Assembly: GCA_934120315.1 (NCBI GenBank)
Contig: CAKOTX010000019.1
Coordinates: 1 to 8,850 of the forward strand
Direction: 5' to 3'
DNA: 8,850 nucleotides
DNA from: an uncultured Clostridia bacterium
Lineage (GTDB): Bacteria; Bacillota; Clostridia; TANB77; CAG-508
The position numbers and the translations under genes are program-made. The notes under the pieces are model-generated. The model saw only the letters and a program-made list of their open reading frames with translations, was not told the DNA's origin and ran no database searches. This document shows positions 1-6,069 of this stretch, piece by piece (within the stretch, counting starts at the first letter, position 1; every line of letters begins with the position of its first letter).

Positions 1-868
1 AGGAAACCAATATGTATGGGTAGAAGTACCAAGGACAACAGAAGTATATCCAACAGCAGGATTAGAAATAACAGAATTTACAACAAACGAATATACAGCA
101 ATAGAAAATGATTTACATACATATACAGATTATTATAGAAATGGTACAGATTATACAGATAAATATTCGTCATATGAAACAACAGGATTAACAAGTGAAC
201 AATATACGGAATTAAAACAAAAAATGTTAAAAAGTGTATATCAAAATGGTGGATTTTATGTAGGAAAATATGAGACTGGAATAGAAGAAAATCCAAGAAT
301 AGAAAAAAAAGAAGCAACAGAAGTACCAGTAATAAAGAGAAATGTATATCCATATAATTTTGTAACATGTAGTCAAGCACAAACATTAGCAAGCAATATG
401 GAATCAGGAGATAGAACAACAAGTTTATTATTCGGTGTACAATGGGATTTAGTAGTAAAATATTTTGAAATTAAAGGAACAAAAAAAGAGGATTTAATGA
501 GTAATAGTGCAAGTTGGGGAAATTATAGAACTAATGCATGGACAATAAAAAATGAAAATTTAAAATATGCAATATATAGTTCTTATTTGTTGTCTGAATG
601 GATAGAAACATCAGAAAAATCTAAAAATTCATATTCAACAATAATATTATCTACAGGCGCAAGTGATAGTTTTTGCAAACAAGGAATATATGATTTAGCT
701 GGAAATGTAAGAGAATTTACACTAGAATATAATACAGGTTTACCGGATCATTCGACTGTACGTGGATGGGATTATAATGCATATGTAGGAGGGGTTGGTG
801 AACGACATGACTATAGTAACAATGGTGATGGTAGTGGAACTGATGGTTTCAGAGTAGCACTTTACTAA
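1..868 (+). CDS. FGE-sulfatase / C-type-lectin-fold domain protein, 5' partial
   Basis: The open frame runs from base 2 to the TAA at 866-868 with no stop, so the true start lies upstream; the first internal ATG (224) is mid-domain. Visible blocks are YVWVEVP near 11-31, GGFYVGKYETGI (248-283), IYDLAGNVREFTLE (686-727) and a terminal GFRVALY (845-865). The DLAGNV...GFR layout is that of the formylglycine-generating-enzyme-like (C-type lectin) fold. That fold is also used by many diversity-generating-retroelement target proteins and by surface proteins of gut Clostridia. The usual GNVWEWT appears here as GNVREFT. Enzyme activity is doubtful, and a ligand-binding or surface role is my inference. 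The N-terminus is not visible, so a signal peptide or pilin-like leader cannot be judged. The last 35 or so codons use an unusual run of NNT/NNC codons (see findings). A terminator follows 43 bases downstream. Confidence 0.75.
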   Translation, partial: GNQYVWVEVPRTTEVYPTAGLEITEFTTNEYTAIENDLHTYTDYYRNGTDYTDKYSSYETTGLTSEQYTELKQKMLKSVYQNGGFYVGKYETGIEENPRIEKKEATEVPVIKRNVYPYNFVTCSQAQTLASNMESGDRTTSLLFGVQWDLVVKYFEIKGTKKEDLMSNSASWGNYRTNAWTIKNENLKYAIYSSYLLSEWIETSEKSKNSYSTIILSTGASDSFCKQGIYDLAGNVREFTLEYNTGLPDHSTVRGWDYNAYVGGVGERHDYSNNGDGSGTDGFRVALY

Positions 869-911
869 AGCATAGTTTATACATAAAACTAATTTAAATA
901 GTTTACTCAAC

Positions 912-945
912 AGACCTTGAAAGAACTTTTCAAGGTCTATTTTTA
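912..945 (+). terminator. Rho-independent terminator after the FGE-like gene
   Basis: An 11-bp perfect stem (912-922 with 928-938, AGACCTTGAAA/TTTCAAGGTCT) with a 5-nt loop is followed by ATTTTTA. It ends the transcript of the first gene and separates it from the TetR promoter. A weaker inverted repeat (AAACTA/TAGTTT, 886-891 and 899-904) lies just before it. Confidence 0.85.
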
Positions 946-1010
946 TGCTTATTATAAGCTATTAATCTTATTAGGTAAATGCGTAGTATAAAAACAATGA
1001 CCATAAAAAC

Positions 1011-1023
1011 TGAATGAGTATTC
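1011..1023. promoter_or_regulatory. Possible FadR-like half operator upstream of tetR
   Basis: TGAATGAGTATTC, 16 bases upstream of the -35 box, matches the left arm and centre of the Bacillus FadR operator consensus as I remember it (TGAATGA, spacer, TCATTCA). The right arm then diverges. It also contains a small inverted repeat, GAAT-gagt-ATTC. The link to the TetR protein encoded next door is inference. Confidence 0.3.
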
Positions 1024-1039
1024 GAAAAGCAAAAAAAGC

Positions 1040-1068
1040 TTGCAAAAATCTTAAGAAAATTATATAAT
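1040..1068 (+). promoter_or_regulatory. Sigma-A-type promoter of the TetR/acyl-CoA synthetase unit
   Basis: TTGCAA at 1040-1045, a 17-base spacer and a perfect TATAAT at 1063-1068 lie 34 bases before the TetR start codon. The start codon is preceded by AGGTGA at 1091-1096. Confidence 0.75.
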
Positions 1069-1102
1069 ACACATGTAAAATAAGAGTGATAGGTGAAGAT
1101 AT

Positions 1103-1672
1103 ATGAATAAAACCAAAAGAAAAATATTTGAAACATCAATGAAACTATTTGCAGAAAAGGGATATGAAGCAACAAGCATAGAAGAAATTACAGCAACAGT
1201 AGGAGTTGCAAAGGGAACGCTATATTATCATTTTTCAAGCAAAGAAGAAATATTTAATTTCTTAATAGAAGAAGGAATAAAGCTATTACAAAATAGTGTA
1301 GATATAAAAACAGCAAAACATAATAATTATATAGATAAAATAAAAGCAATTGTATTAATTCAAATCAAAATAGTAGCCAAATATGAAAATATAATAACAA
1401 TAATATTAAGTCAATTCTGGGGAACAGAACAACGAAATAAAAAATGTCAAAATCTTGTATATGAATATATAGGTCAAATTGAAAAAATAGTTCAAGAAGG
1501 AATTGAAAAAGGTGAAATCAAAAAAGGTGATACAAGAGCAATGGCAGCAGAAATATATGGATTAATATGTTCAACACTTGTGTATAAAAAAAGAGAAGGC
1601 GAAAATATGGACATAATGAAATTATATAGTGAATATGAAAATACAATAGTAAATGGACTAAGGGTAAAATAA
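1103..1672 (+). CDS. TetR/AcrR-family transcriptional repressor
   Basis: A 189-residue protein, the normal length for this family. The N-terminal DNA-binding domain is clear: residues 6-50 contain LFAEKGYEATSIEEI, then VGVAKGTLYYHFSSKEEI, the classic TetR helix-turn-helix with its YYHF end. Residues 55-189 are a helical, poorly conserved ligand-binding and dimerisation domain. The start is supported by AGGTGA six bases upstream and by the promoter at 1040-1068. The gene ends 19 bases before a long-chain acyl-CoA synthetase with no terminator between, so the two are probably co-transcribed. Known FadR-type TetR repressors beside acyl-CoA synthetases respond to long-chain acyl-CoA. By analogy this one may control its own operon and lipid genes. 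The effector cannot be read from the sequence. Confidence 0.9.
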   Translation: MNKTKRKIFETSMKLFAEKGYEATSIEEITATVGVAKGTLYYHFSSKEEIFNFLIEEGIKLLQNSVDIKTAKHNNYIDKIKAIVLIQIKIVAKYENIITIILSQFWGTEQRNKKCQNLVYEYIGQIEKIVQEGIEKGEIKKGDTRAMAAEIYGLICSTLVYKKREGENMDIMKLYSEYENTIVNGLRVK

Positions 1673-1691
1673 AGAAAGGAATGAATTTCAA

Positions 1692-3404
1692 ATGGAATCA
1701 AAATCAAGAAAAATGAAATTTACAGATTTAAAAGATATGTTAAAACAAACAGGTGAAGTTTATGGAAATAGACCAGCATATATTTTCAAAGATAATGGAA
1801 GTATGAAAACAATTTCACACAAAGAATTCAGAGACGAAATAAATGCATTAGGAACAGTATTAATAAACATGGGATTAAAAGATAAAAGAATAGCTGTTAT
1901 ATCAGAAAATAGATATGAATGGGAACTTTCATATTTAGCAATTGCAGCAGGAGTAGGAGTTGTGGTCCCATTAGACAAAGCACTTCCAGATAATGAACTT
2001 GAAAGTTTAATACTTCGTTCACAAGTAGAAGCTATATTTTACTCAAGTAAATATGATGCAATAATGAATACTTTAAGAGAAAAGAAAAATACTAATTTGA
2101 AATATTTTATTTCAATGGATTTACAAGAAAATACTAATGGAATCTATTCACAAAAAGCATTATTAGAAAAAGGTAAAAAGTTATTAGAAGAAGGAAATAA
2201 GCAATATTTAGATGCCAAAATAGATGCAGATAAAATGGGAATAATGTTATTTACATCAGGAACAACAGCAATGTCAAAAGCAGTAATGTTGTCACATAAA
2301 AACTTAGTAACAAATGTAATGGATATTATTCAAAGATTTGACTTAACAGAAGAAGATAGATTTTTATCATTCTTACCATTGCACCATGTATTTGAATGTA
2401 CAGTAGGATTTTTATATCCAGTATCAATTGGTGGTTCTATTGCATTCTGTGAAGGTGTAAAACACATGGCAGATAACATCAAAGAATTTGACATTACAGC
2501 AATGATATCAGTACCAGCAGTATTTGATATTATTTACAGAAAAGTAATGAAAACAATTGAGAAAAAAGGAAAAATGGCAACATTAGAAAAAGGAAAGAAA
2601 ATATCAAATGTGCTATTAAAAGTAAAAATTGATTTAAGAAAACAATTATTTAAAGAAGTACATGAAAGTTTAGGACCAAAACTAAAATTAGTTGTAACAG
2701 GAGGAGCTGCATTAGATCCTGAAACAGAAAAAGGATTTAATGATTTAGGCTTTGATGTAGAGCAAGGATATGGATTAACAGAAACGGCACCAGTAATTGC
2801 AGCAGAAACTCCAAAGTGTAGAAGATTAGGTTCTATTGGAAAGAAATTTCCAAGTGTAGAAGTAAAAATAGATGATCCAGATGAAGAAGGAATAGGAGAA
2901 TTAATGGCAAAAGGACCATCAATAATGCTTGGATATTATGAAAATGAAGAAGCAACAAAGTCAGCATTAGAACCAGATGGATGGTTCCATACAGGTGACT
3001 TGGCTAGAATAGACAAAGATGGATTTATCTATATAGCAGGAAGAAAAAAGAGTGTTATCGTATTAAATAATGGTAAAAATGTATTTCCAGAAGAAATAGA
3101 AACATTGTTAAATAAAGTAGAAGGCATAAAAGAAACATTCGTATACGAGAAAAAAGAAGATGACGGAGATGTTAAAGTTTGTGTAGAAATTGTATATGAT
3201 AAAGAAATGATAAAAGATTTATATCACATAGAAGATGAAGAAAAAATAAAAGAATTTTTATGGGAAAAAGTAAAAGAAGTAAATAAATTAATGCCAAAAT
3301 ATAAATATGTTAGAGAAATGATTGCAACAGAAGAACCTCTAATAAAAACAACAACATTAAAAATAAAGAGACATGAGGAATTAAAAAAGGTATTAGGTAA
3401 ATAA
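1692..3404 (+). CDS. Long-chain acyl-CoA synthetase (AMP-binding, ANL superfamily)
   Basis: A 570-residue adenylate-forming enzyme that most likely activates fatty acids to acyl-CoA through an acyl-AMP intermediate. Family motifs appear in order: the phosphate-binding loop TSGTTAMSKAVMLSH (188-202), FLPLHHVFE (227-235), TGGAA (336-340), GYGLTET (359-365), WFHTGDLARIDKDGFIYI (431-448), GRKK (450-453) and the C-terminal TTTLKIKR (553-560), whose Lys557 fits the catalytic lysine position. The phosphate loop departs from the usual TSGTTGxPKG: A193, S195 and A197 replace Gly, Pro and Gly. The start has GAAAGGA at 1674-1680 with an 11-base spacer. No transmembrane segment is evident. It lies directly behind a TetR gene and ahead of a strong terminator, suggesting a regulated two-gene lipid unit. 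Chain-length preference is not predictable here; an o-succinylbenzoate- or acetate-type ligase is less likely given the LHHVFE and TTTLKIKR motifs. Confidence 0.9.
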   Translation: MESKSRKMKFTDLKDMLKQTGEVYGNRPAYIFKDNGSMKTISHKEFRDEINALGTVLINMGLKDKRIAVISENRYEWELSYLAIAAGVGVVVPLDKALPDNELESLILRSQVEAIFYSSKYDAIMNTLREKKNTNLKYFISMDLQENTNGIYSQKALLEKGKKLLEEGNKQYLDAKIDADKMGIMLFTSGTTAMSKAVMLSHKNLVTNVMDIIQRFDLTEEDRFLSFLPLHHVFECTVGFLYPVSIGGSIAFCEGVKHMADNIKEFDITAMISVPAVFDIIYRKVMKTIEKKGKMATLEKGKKISNVLLKVKIDLRKQLFKEVHESLGPKLKLVVTGGAALDPETEKGFNDLGFDVEQGYGLTETAPVIAAETPKCRRLGSIGKKFPSVEVKIDDPDEEGIGELMAKGPSIMLGYYENEEATKSALEPDGWFHTGDLARIDKDGFIYIAGRKKSVIVLNNGKNVFPEEIETLLNKVEGIKETFVYEKKEDDGDVKVCVEIVYDKEMIKDLYHIEDEEKIKEFLWEKVKEVNKLMPKYKYVREMIATEEPLIKTTTLKIKRHEELKKVLGK

Positions 3405-3406
3405 TA

Positions 3407-3451
3407 ATTACAAGTATATTGCATTTTGTGTAATATACTTGTAATATTTTT
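3407..3451 (+). terminator. Rho-independent terminator after the acyl-CoA synthetase
   Basis: A 14-bp perfect stem (3407-3420 with 3432-3445, ATTACAAGTATATT/AATATACTTGTAAT) with an 11-nt loop is followed by A and five T. It starts 3 bases after the stop codon. The stem is AT-rich but long. Confidence 0.8.
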
Positions 3452-3487
3452 GTAACAAAAATGTAATAAAAAAACAATTAAAACTAC

Positions 3488-3516
3488 TTGTTGTTTTATG
3501 CAACTTGATGTATAAT
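3488..3516 (+). promoter_or_regulatory. Sigma-A-type promoter of the coiled-coil gene
   Basis: TTGTTG at 3488-3493, a 17-base spacer and TATAAT at 3511-3516. Transcription would begin near 3523, downstream of the ATG at 3505. This argues that the longer frame start is not used and supports the start at 3562. Confidence 0.65.
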
Positions 3517-3561
3517 AAAATAGTATTTAATTATGACTACATAGGAAAAGGAGGAGTTTAC

Positions 3562-4626
3562 ATGTCTAGAAGAAAATCAGGCATAGTGAATGTGAGAATG
3601 GTTATCACTGAAGAAAAAATATTATCAAATATAGATAAAGTTCAAAAATTAATAAATCCGAATAGTAAAAAGCAAATAGTTCAATTAGAAGATGATACTT
3701 ACTTTAAAGATTTAATTGAATCTATAAAAGCTTATTTAATAGAATACCCAAAAAAGAAAAATTTCCCAGTAAGTGTATATAAAGCTGCATATGGTTTAGT
3801 TGAATATGCAACAACACAATTTGAAGAAAATACAAAAAAAGTTGAAGATTTAATAAGACAAAGAGAAGAAAATATAGTATTAGCAGGAAAACTAAAAGAG
3901 CTTATTGAAGCTGTTGAATCAAGAGAGAAAGGCTGGAAAGATAAAGTTCAAGAGGTTGAAGGGGATTTTTCTGAGGATGTAATAGAAACGCTAAATTTAG
4001 TTGGAAAAGATAGATCAAGAAAAAGTCAAAATTATCAAGATGCATTAAAATTGTTAAATGCAAAGGTAAATAATTTAGAAACAAACTTACATATTGAAAT
4101 AGATATGGAAAGAACAGAAGATAGATCAAAAGCGTTGAGTTATATTGGAATAGAAATTGCAGAAGCTTTAAAAGAAATTCCAAAACCAGCTAATGTTGTA
4201 TTTGAGGAAGAGATAGAAGAAGTACAAGAACAACCAGTAGTAAAAAAAGCAAAAGCAAAGACACAAGCTAAAGCCCAAATAGAGGAAATAAAAGAAGAAC
4301 CTGTTGCAGAAAATGAAGTAATAGAAAATATTTCAAAAGTAGCTAAGAAAGAAAAAGCTATAAAAGTTGAAAAAGAAGAAATTGTTGAGGAACCAGAAGT
4401 AAAAACTAAAAAGAATGTTTCTCAAATTGTTACAAATACAGAAGAAAAAAGTGAAGAACAAGAAATTCAAGAATATCAAGAATCAGTTACTGTTGAGAAA
4501 AAGCCATCATTATGGCAAAGATTCAAAAACAGTAAGCTTGCAAAAGCAGTATCTTATGTATTCAAAATTAGAATTAGAATTGAGTTACCAAATGCTTTAC
4601 CTGAAGGTAGAGGAGAAAATGAATAA
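3562..4626 (+). CDS. Uncharacterised coiled-coil, Lys/Glu-rich protein
   Basis: I do not recognise this family. The start at 3562 (354 residues) is chosen over the in-frame ATG at 3505 because AGGAGG (3549-3554) lies seven bases before it and the promoter -10 box overlaps the longer version. Residues 1-195 or so are highly charged and helix-rich; stretches around 80-120 and 155-190 look capable of coiled-coil formation. Residues 210-310 or so are a low-complexity linker of Lys, Glu, Val, Ala and Gln. Residues 313-354 form a distinct basic tail, KKPSLWQRFKNSKLAKAV, followed by FKIRIRIELPNALPEGRG, which looks conserved rather than disordered. There is no signal peptide or transmembrane helix, so it is probably cytoplasmic. 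The long charged linker joining two ordered ends suggests a scaffold or tether, but this is inference. It has its own promoter and terminator. Confidence 0.7.
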   Translation: MSRRKSGIVNVRMVITEEKILSNIDKVQKLINPNSKKQIVQLEDDTYFKDLIESIKAYLIEYPKKKNFPVSVYKAAYGLVEYATTQFEENTKKVEDLIRQREENIVLAGKLKELIEAVESREKGWKDKVQEVEGDFSEDVIETLNLVGKDRSRKSQNYQDALKLLNAKVNNLETNLHIEIDMERTEDRSKALSYIGIEIAEALKEIPKPANVVFEEEIEEVQEQPVVKKAKAKTQAKAQIEEIKEEPVAENEVIENISKVAKKEKAIKVEKEEIVEEPEVKTKKNVSQIVTNTEEKSEEQEIQEYQESVTVEKKPSLWQRFKNSKLAKAVSYVFKIRIRIELPNALPEGRGENE

Positions 4627-4634
4627 ATTGTTAG

Positions 4635-4663
4635 AAGTGAGTTAGTTAAGCTAGCTCACTTTT
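4635..4663 (+). terminator. Rho-independent terminator after the coiled-coil gene
   Basis: An 11-bp stem (4635-4645 with 4651-4661, one G-U pair) with loop TTAAG ends in a short T run. It starts 8 bases after the stop codon. Confidence 0.75.
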
Positions 4664-4704
4664 AAAAAATATTTAAAAATTTATGACAAATTCCTCAAAA
4701 AAAC

Positions 4705-4733
4705 TTGACAAATTCAAGAAATCATATTAAAAT
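4705..4733 (+). promoter_or_regulatory. Promoter of the tRNA-His/tRNA-Gln unit
   Basis: Perfect TTGACA at 4705-4710, a 17-base spacer and TAAAAT at 4728-4733, 31 bases before the tRNA-His 5' end. This is the only consensus -35 box in the window, which suits a tRNA operon. The -35 region lies inside the second copy of a direct repeat, TGACAAATTC (4684-4693 and 4706-4715). Confidence 0.7.
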
Positions 4734-4764
4734 ATTTAATGTGCTCACAAATGAGCTACAAGAT

Positions 4765-4842
4765 GGTGGATGTAGCGTAGTTGGTTAACGCGCCAGTTTG
4801 TGGCACTGGAGACCGTGGGTTCGAGTCCCATCTTCCACCCCA
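4765..4842 (+). tRNA. tRNA-His (anticodon GTG)
   Basis: The cloverleaf can be folded by eye. The anticodon stem CCAGT/ACTGG encloses loop TTGTGGC with anticodon GTG at 4800-4802. The D stem is GCGT/ACGC, and the T arm is GTGGG-TTCGAGT-CCCAT. The extra G-1 typical of tRNA-His is encoded (4765) opposite discriminator C73, and CCA is encoded at 4840-4842. The acceptor stem GTGGATG/CTTCCAC has one T-T mismatch (positions 6 and 67). It is the first gene of a two-tRNA unit, 14 bases before tRNA-Gln. Confidence 0.95.
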
Positions 4843-4856
4843 TAACAATTTAATAT

Positions 4857-4931
4857 TGGGCTGTAGCCAAGCGGTAAGGCATTAGACTTTGACTCTAACA
4901 TGCGCTAGTTCGAATCTAGCCAGCCCAACCA
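4857..4931 (+). tRNA. tRNA-Gln (anticodon TTG)
   Basis: Acceptor TGGGCTG/CAGCCCA pairs fully and begins with the U1-A72 pair typical of glutamine tRNA. The anticodon stem TTAGA/TCTAA encloses CTTTGAC with anticodon TTG at 4889-4891. The T arm is GCTAG-TTCGAAT-CTAGC, the discriminator is A, and CCA is encoded at 4929-4931. It is followed at once by a terminator and is co-transcribed with tRNA-His. Confidence 0.95.
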
Positions 4932-4963
4932 AAAAACGAGATTTTCAGAAGTCTCGTTTTTTT
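4932..4963 (+). terminator. Rho-independent terminator of the tRNA unit
   Basis: AAAAACGAGA pairs with TCTCGTTTTT (core CGAGA/TCTCG at 4937-4941 and 4952-4956) around a 10-nt loop, with a run of seven T. The A run on the left arm makes it potentially active in both directions. Confidence 0.85.
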
Positions 4964-5010
4964 ATTATAAAAAATAATTATGATAAAATAAAAATTTATA
5001 ATAAAATTAC

Positions 5011-5039
5011 TTGAATAATAAACAAATGTTTGATATAAT
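5011..5039 (+). promoter_or_regulatory. Sigma-A-type extended -10 promoter of dinD
   Basis: TTGAAT at 5011-5016, a 17-base spacer and TATAAT at 5034-5039, with TGA immediately before the -10 box (extended -10). The spacer carries the LexA-box-like palindrome annotated separately. Confidence 0.75.
5019..5032. promoter_or_regulatory. Putative LexA (SOS) box in the dinD promoter
   Basis: TAAACAAATGTTTG matches the Firmicute LexA/DinR consensus CGAACRNRYGTTYG at 12 of 14 positions, all but the first two. It is palindromic (AAACA/TGTTT) apart from the central bases. Lying between -35 and -10, it is placed to block RNA polymerase, as expected for a damage-inducible gene. LexA itself is not in the window. 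Confidence 0.65.
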
Positions 5040-5071
5040 GATTGCAAATATTAAATTAGGAGATGATAATA

Positions 5072-5926
5072 TTGAGCAATTTGCAAGCAGAAGAATATAA
5101 AAATTTTGAAGAGATAAAAAAGATTAGAGAAGATGGAACAGAATATTGGAATGCAAGAGAACTAAGTGAAGTTTTACAATATATCCAATGGAGAAATTTT
5201 GCTAAAGTAATAGATAGGGCAAAACTTGCGTGTAAGAATAGTGGAAGAAATATAGATGACGATTTTGCTGAGGTCAGCAAAATCGTTGAAGCAGGCGCAA
5301 CACAGAAGAAAGTAATAGACTATGAATTATCAAGATATGCATGTTATTTAATTGTGCAAAATGGAGATCCAAGAAAAGAGGTTATTGCATTAGGTCAAAC
5401 ATATTTTGCTATTCAGACACGAAGACAAGAGGTGGCAGATTATTTTAATCAATTAGATGAAGATAATAAAAGATTAGTAATTCGTGGTGATATAAAACAA
5501 TGGAATCAAATGTTATTAGAAGCAGCACACAATTCAGGAGTAATAACAAATGAAGAATATGCAGAATTTCAAAATGCGGGATATATTGGATTATATGGAG
5601 GTCTTACAGTGGATGATATTCATAAAAGAAAGAACTTAAAATGTAATGAAAAAATATTGGACTTTATGGGAAGTACAGAATTAATTGCTAATTTATTTAG
5701 AATATCACAAACAGAAGAAAAACTAAAAAAAGATAAAATACATGGTTGTAATAAAGCAACAGAGACTCATTACGAAGTTGGAGCTAAAGTGAGAAAAGCG
5801 ATAGAAGATATTGGAGGAACAATGCCAGAAGATTTACCAAGACCAGAAAAAAGTATTAAACAAATTGAAAAAGAACAGTTAAAACGATTGAAAGATAAAA
5901 ATAATAAATTAATGTTGGACGAATAA
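5072..5926 (+). CDS. dinD: DNA-damage-inducible protein D (DinD)
   Basis: A close match in length and order of motifs to E. coli DinD (about 274 residues). It contains NFEEIKKIREDGTEYWNARE (11-30), LSRYACYLIVQNGDP (86-100), GQTYFAIQTRRQE (108-120), FQNAGYIGLYGGL (166-178), MGSTELIANLFRISQTEEKLK (199-219) and GGTMPEDLP (248-256). The N-terminal part is a BRO-N-like domain. E. coli DinD is SOS-induced and is reported to inhibit RecA-mediated strand exchange. The ATG at 5063 directly abuts the AGGAG at 5058-5062, so I prefer TTG at 5072 (284 residues), nine bases from that site; the ATG form would add three residues. It is monocistronic, between a tRNA terminator and a flavoprotein unit, with an apparent LexA box in its promoter. 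DinD is patchily distributed in bacteria, so acquisition by transfer is possible. Confidence 0.92.
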   Translation: MSNLQAEEYKNFEEIKKIREDGTEYWNARELSEVLQYIQWRNFAKVIDRAKLACKNSGRNIDDDFAEVSKIVEAGATQKKVIDYELSRYACYLIVQNGDPRKEVIALGQTYFAIQTRRQEVADYFNQLDEDNKRLVIRGDIKQWNQMLLEAAHNSGVITNEEYAEFQNAGYIGLYGGLTVDDIHKRKNLKCNEKILDFMGSTELIANLFRISQTEEKLKKDKIHGCNKATETHYEVGAKVRKAIEDIGGTMPEDLPRPEKSIKQIEKEQLKRLKDKNNKLMLDE

Positions 5927-5960
5927 AATATAATATAAATTTGAAAACATAAAAAAAGTT

Positions 5961-5995
5961 AAAATAGAGTACTAGGAATAGAACTTTATTTTTTT
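5961..5995 (+). terminator. Possible weak terminator after dinD
   Basis: AAAATAGAGT (5961-5970) can pair with ACTTTATTTT (5983-5992), with one G-U pair and a 12-nt loop, followed by TTTA. It is AT-rich and weak but is the only candidate between dinD and the next promoter. Confidence 0.4.
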
Positions 5996-6013
5996 ACATA
6001 TTGAAGATTTTCG

Positions 6014-6042
6014 TTGCAAAATAGACTAAAATCTGTTAATAT
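6014..6042 (+). promoter_or_regulatory. Promoter of the flavoprotein/yigZ unit
   Basis: TTGCAA at 6014-6019, a 17-base spacer and TAATAT at 6037-6042, preceded by TGT (extended -10). The -10 box is weaker than in the other promoters here. Confidence 0.5.
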
Positions 6043-6069
6043 ATAGTAATAGGAAAGAGAGGTGGCATT

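Noticed and set aside
78..422. Long - strand frame opposite the first gene
   Set aside because: Its Leu/Phe/His-rich product is the complement of AAA/GAA/ACA-rich coding DNA; there is no ribosome binding site, and the + strand gene has recognisable motifs.
947..959. Palindrome GCTTATTATAAGC as a TetR operator
   Set aside because: It lies about 80 bases upstream of the -35 box and right after the terminator T run, with no second copy; placement does not support a role at the promoter.
930..1175. - strand frame across the terminator and the tetR promoter
   Set aside because: It would start inside tetR and run over a clear promoter and terminator; composition is Phe/Ile/Tyr-rich shadow, with no ribosome binding site seen.
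3446..3462. 17-base perfect palindrome ATTTTTGTAACAAAAAT as an operator
   Set aside because: It is formed by the terminator T run followed by an A run; several such palindromes are expected by chance in a window this AT-rich.
3505..3561. Longer N-terminus of the coiled-coil protein from ATG 3505
   Set aside because: The TATAAT at 3511-3516 overlaps it and AGGAGG stands before the ATG at 3562.
4415..4645. 76-codon + strand frame overlapping the end of the coiled-coil gene
   Set aside because: It is out of frame within the Lys/Glu-rich coding region, has no ribosome binding site, and its Lys/Leu-rich product is what an A-rich frame shift gives.
4932..5071. tRNA-Gln 3' end as an integration site for an element carrying dinD
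   Set aside because: No integrase and no duplicated tRNA 3' end were found downstream of dinD, and its composition matches the neighbouring genes.
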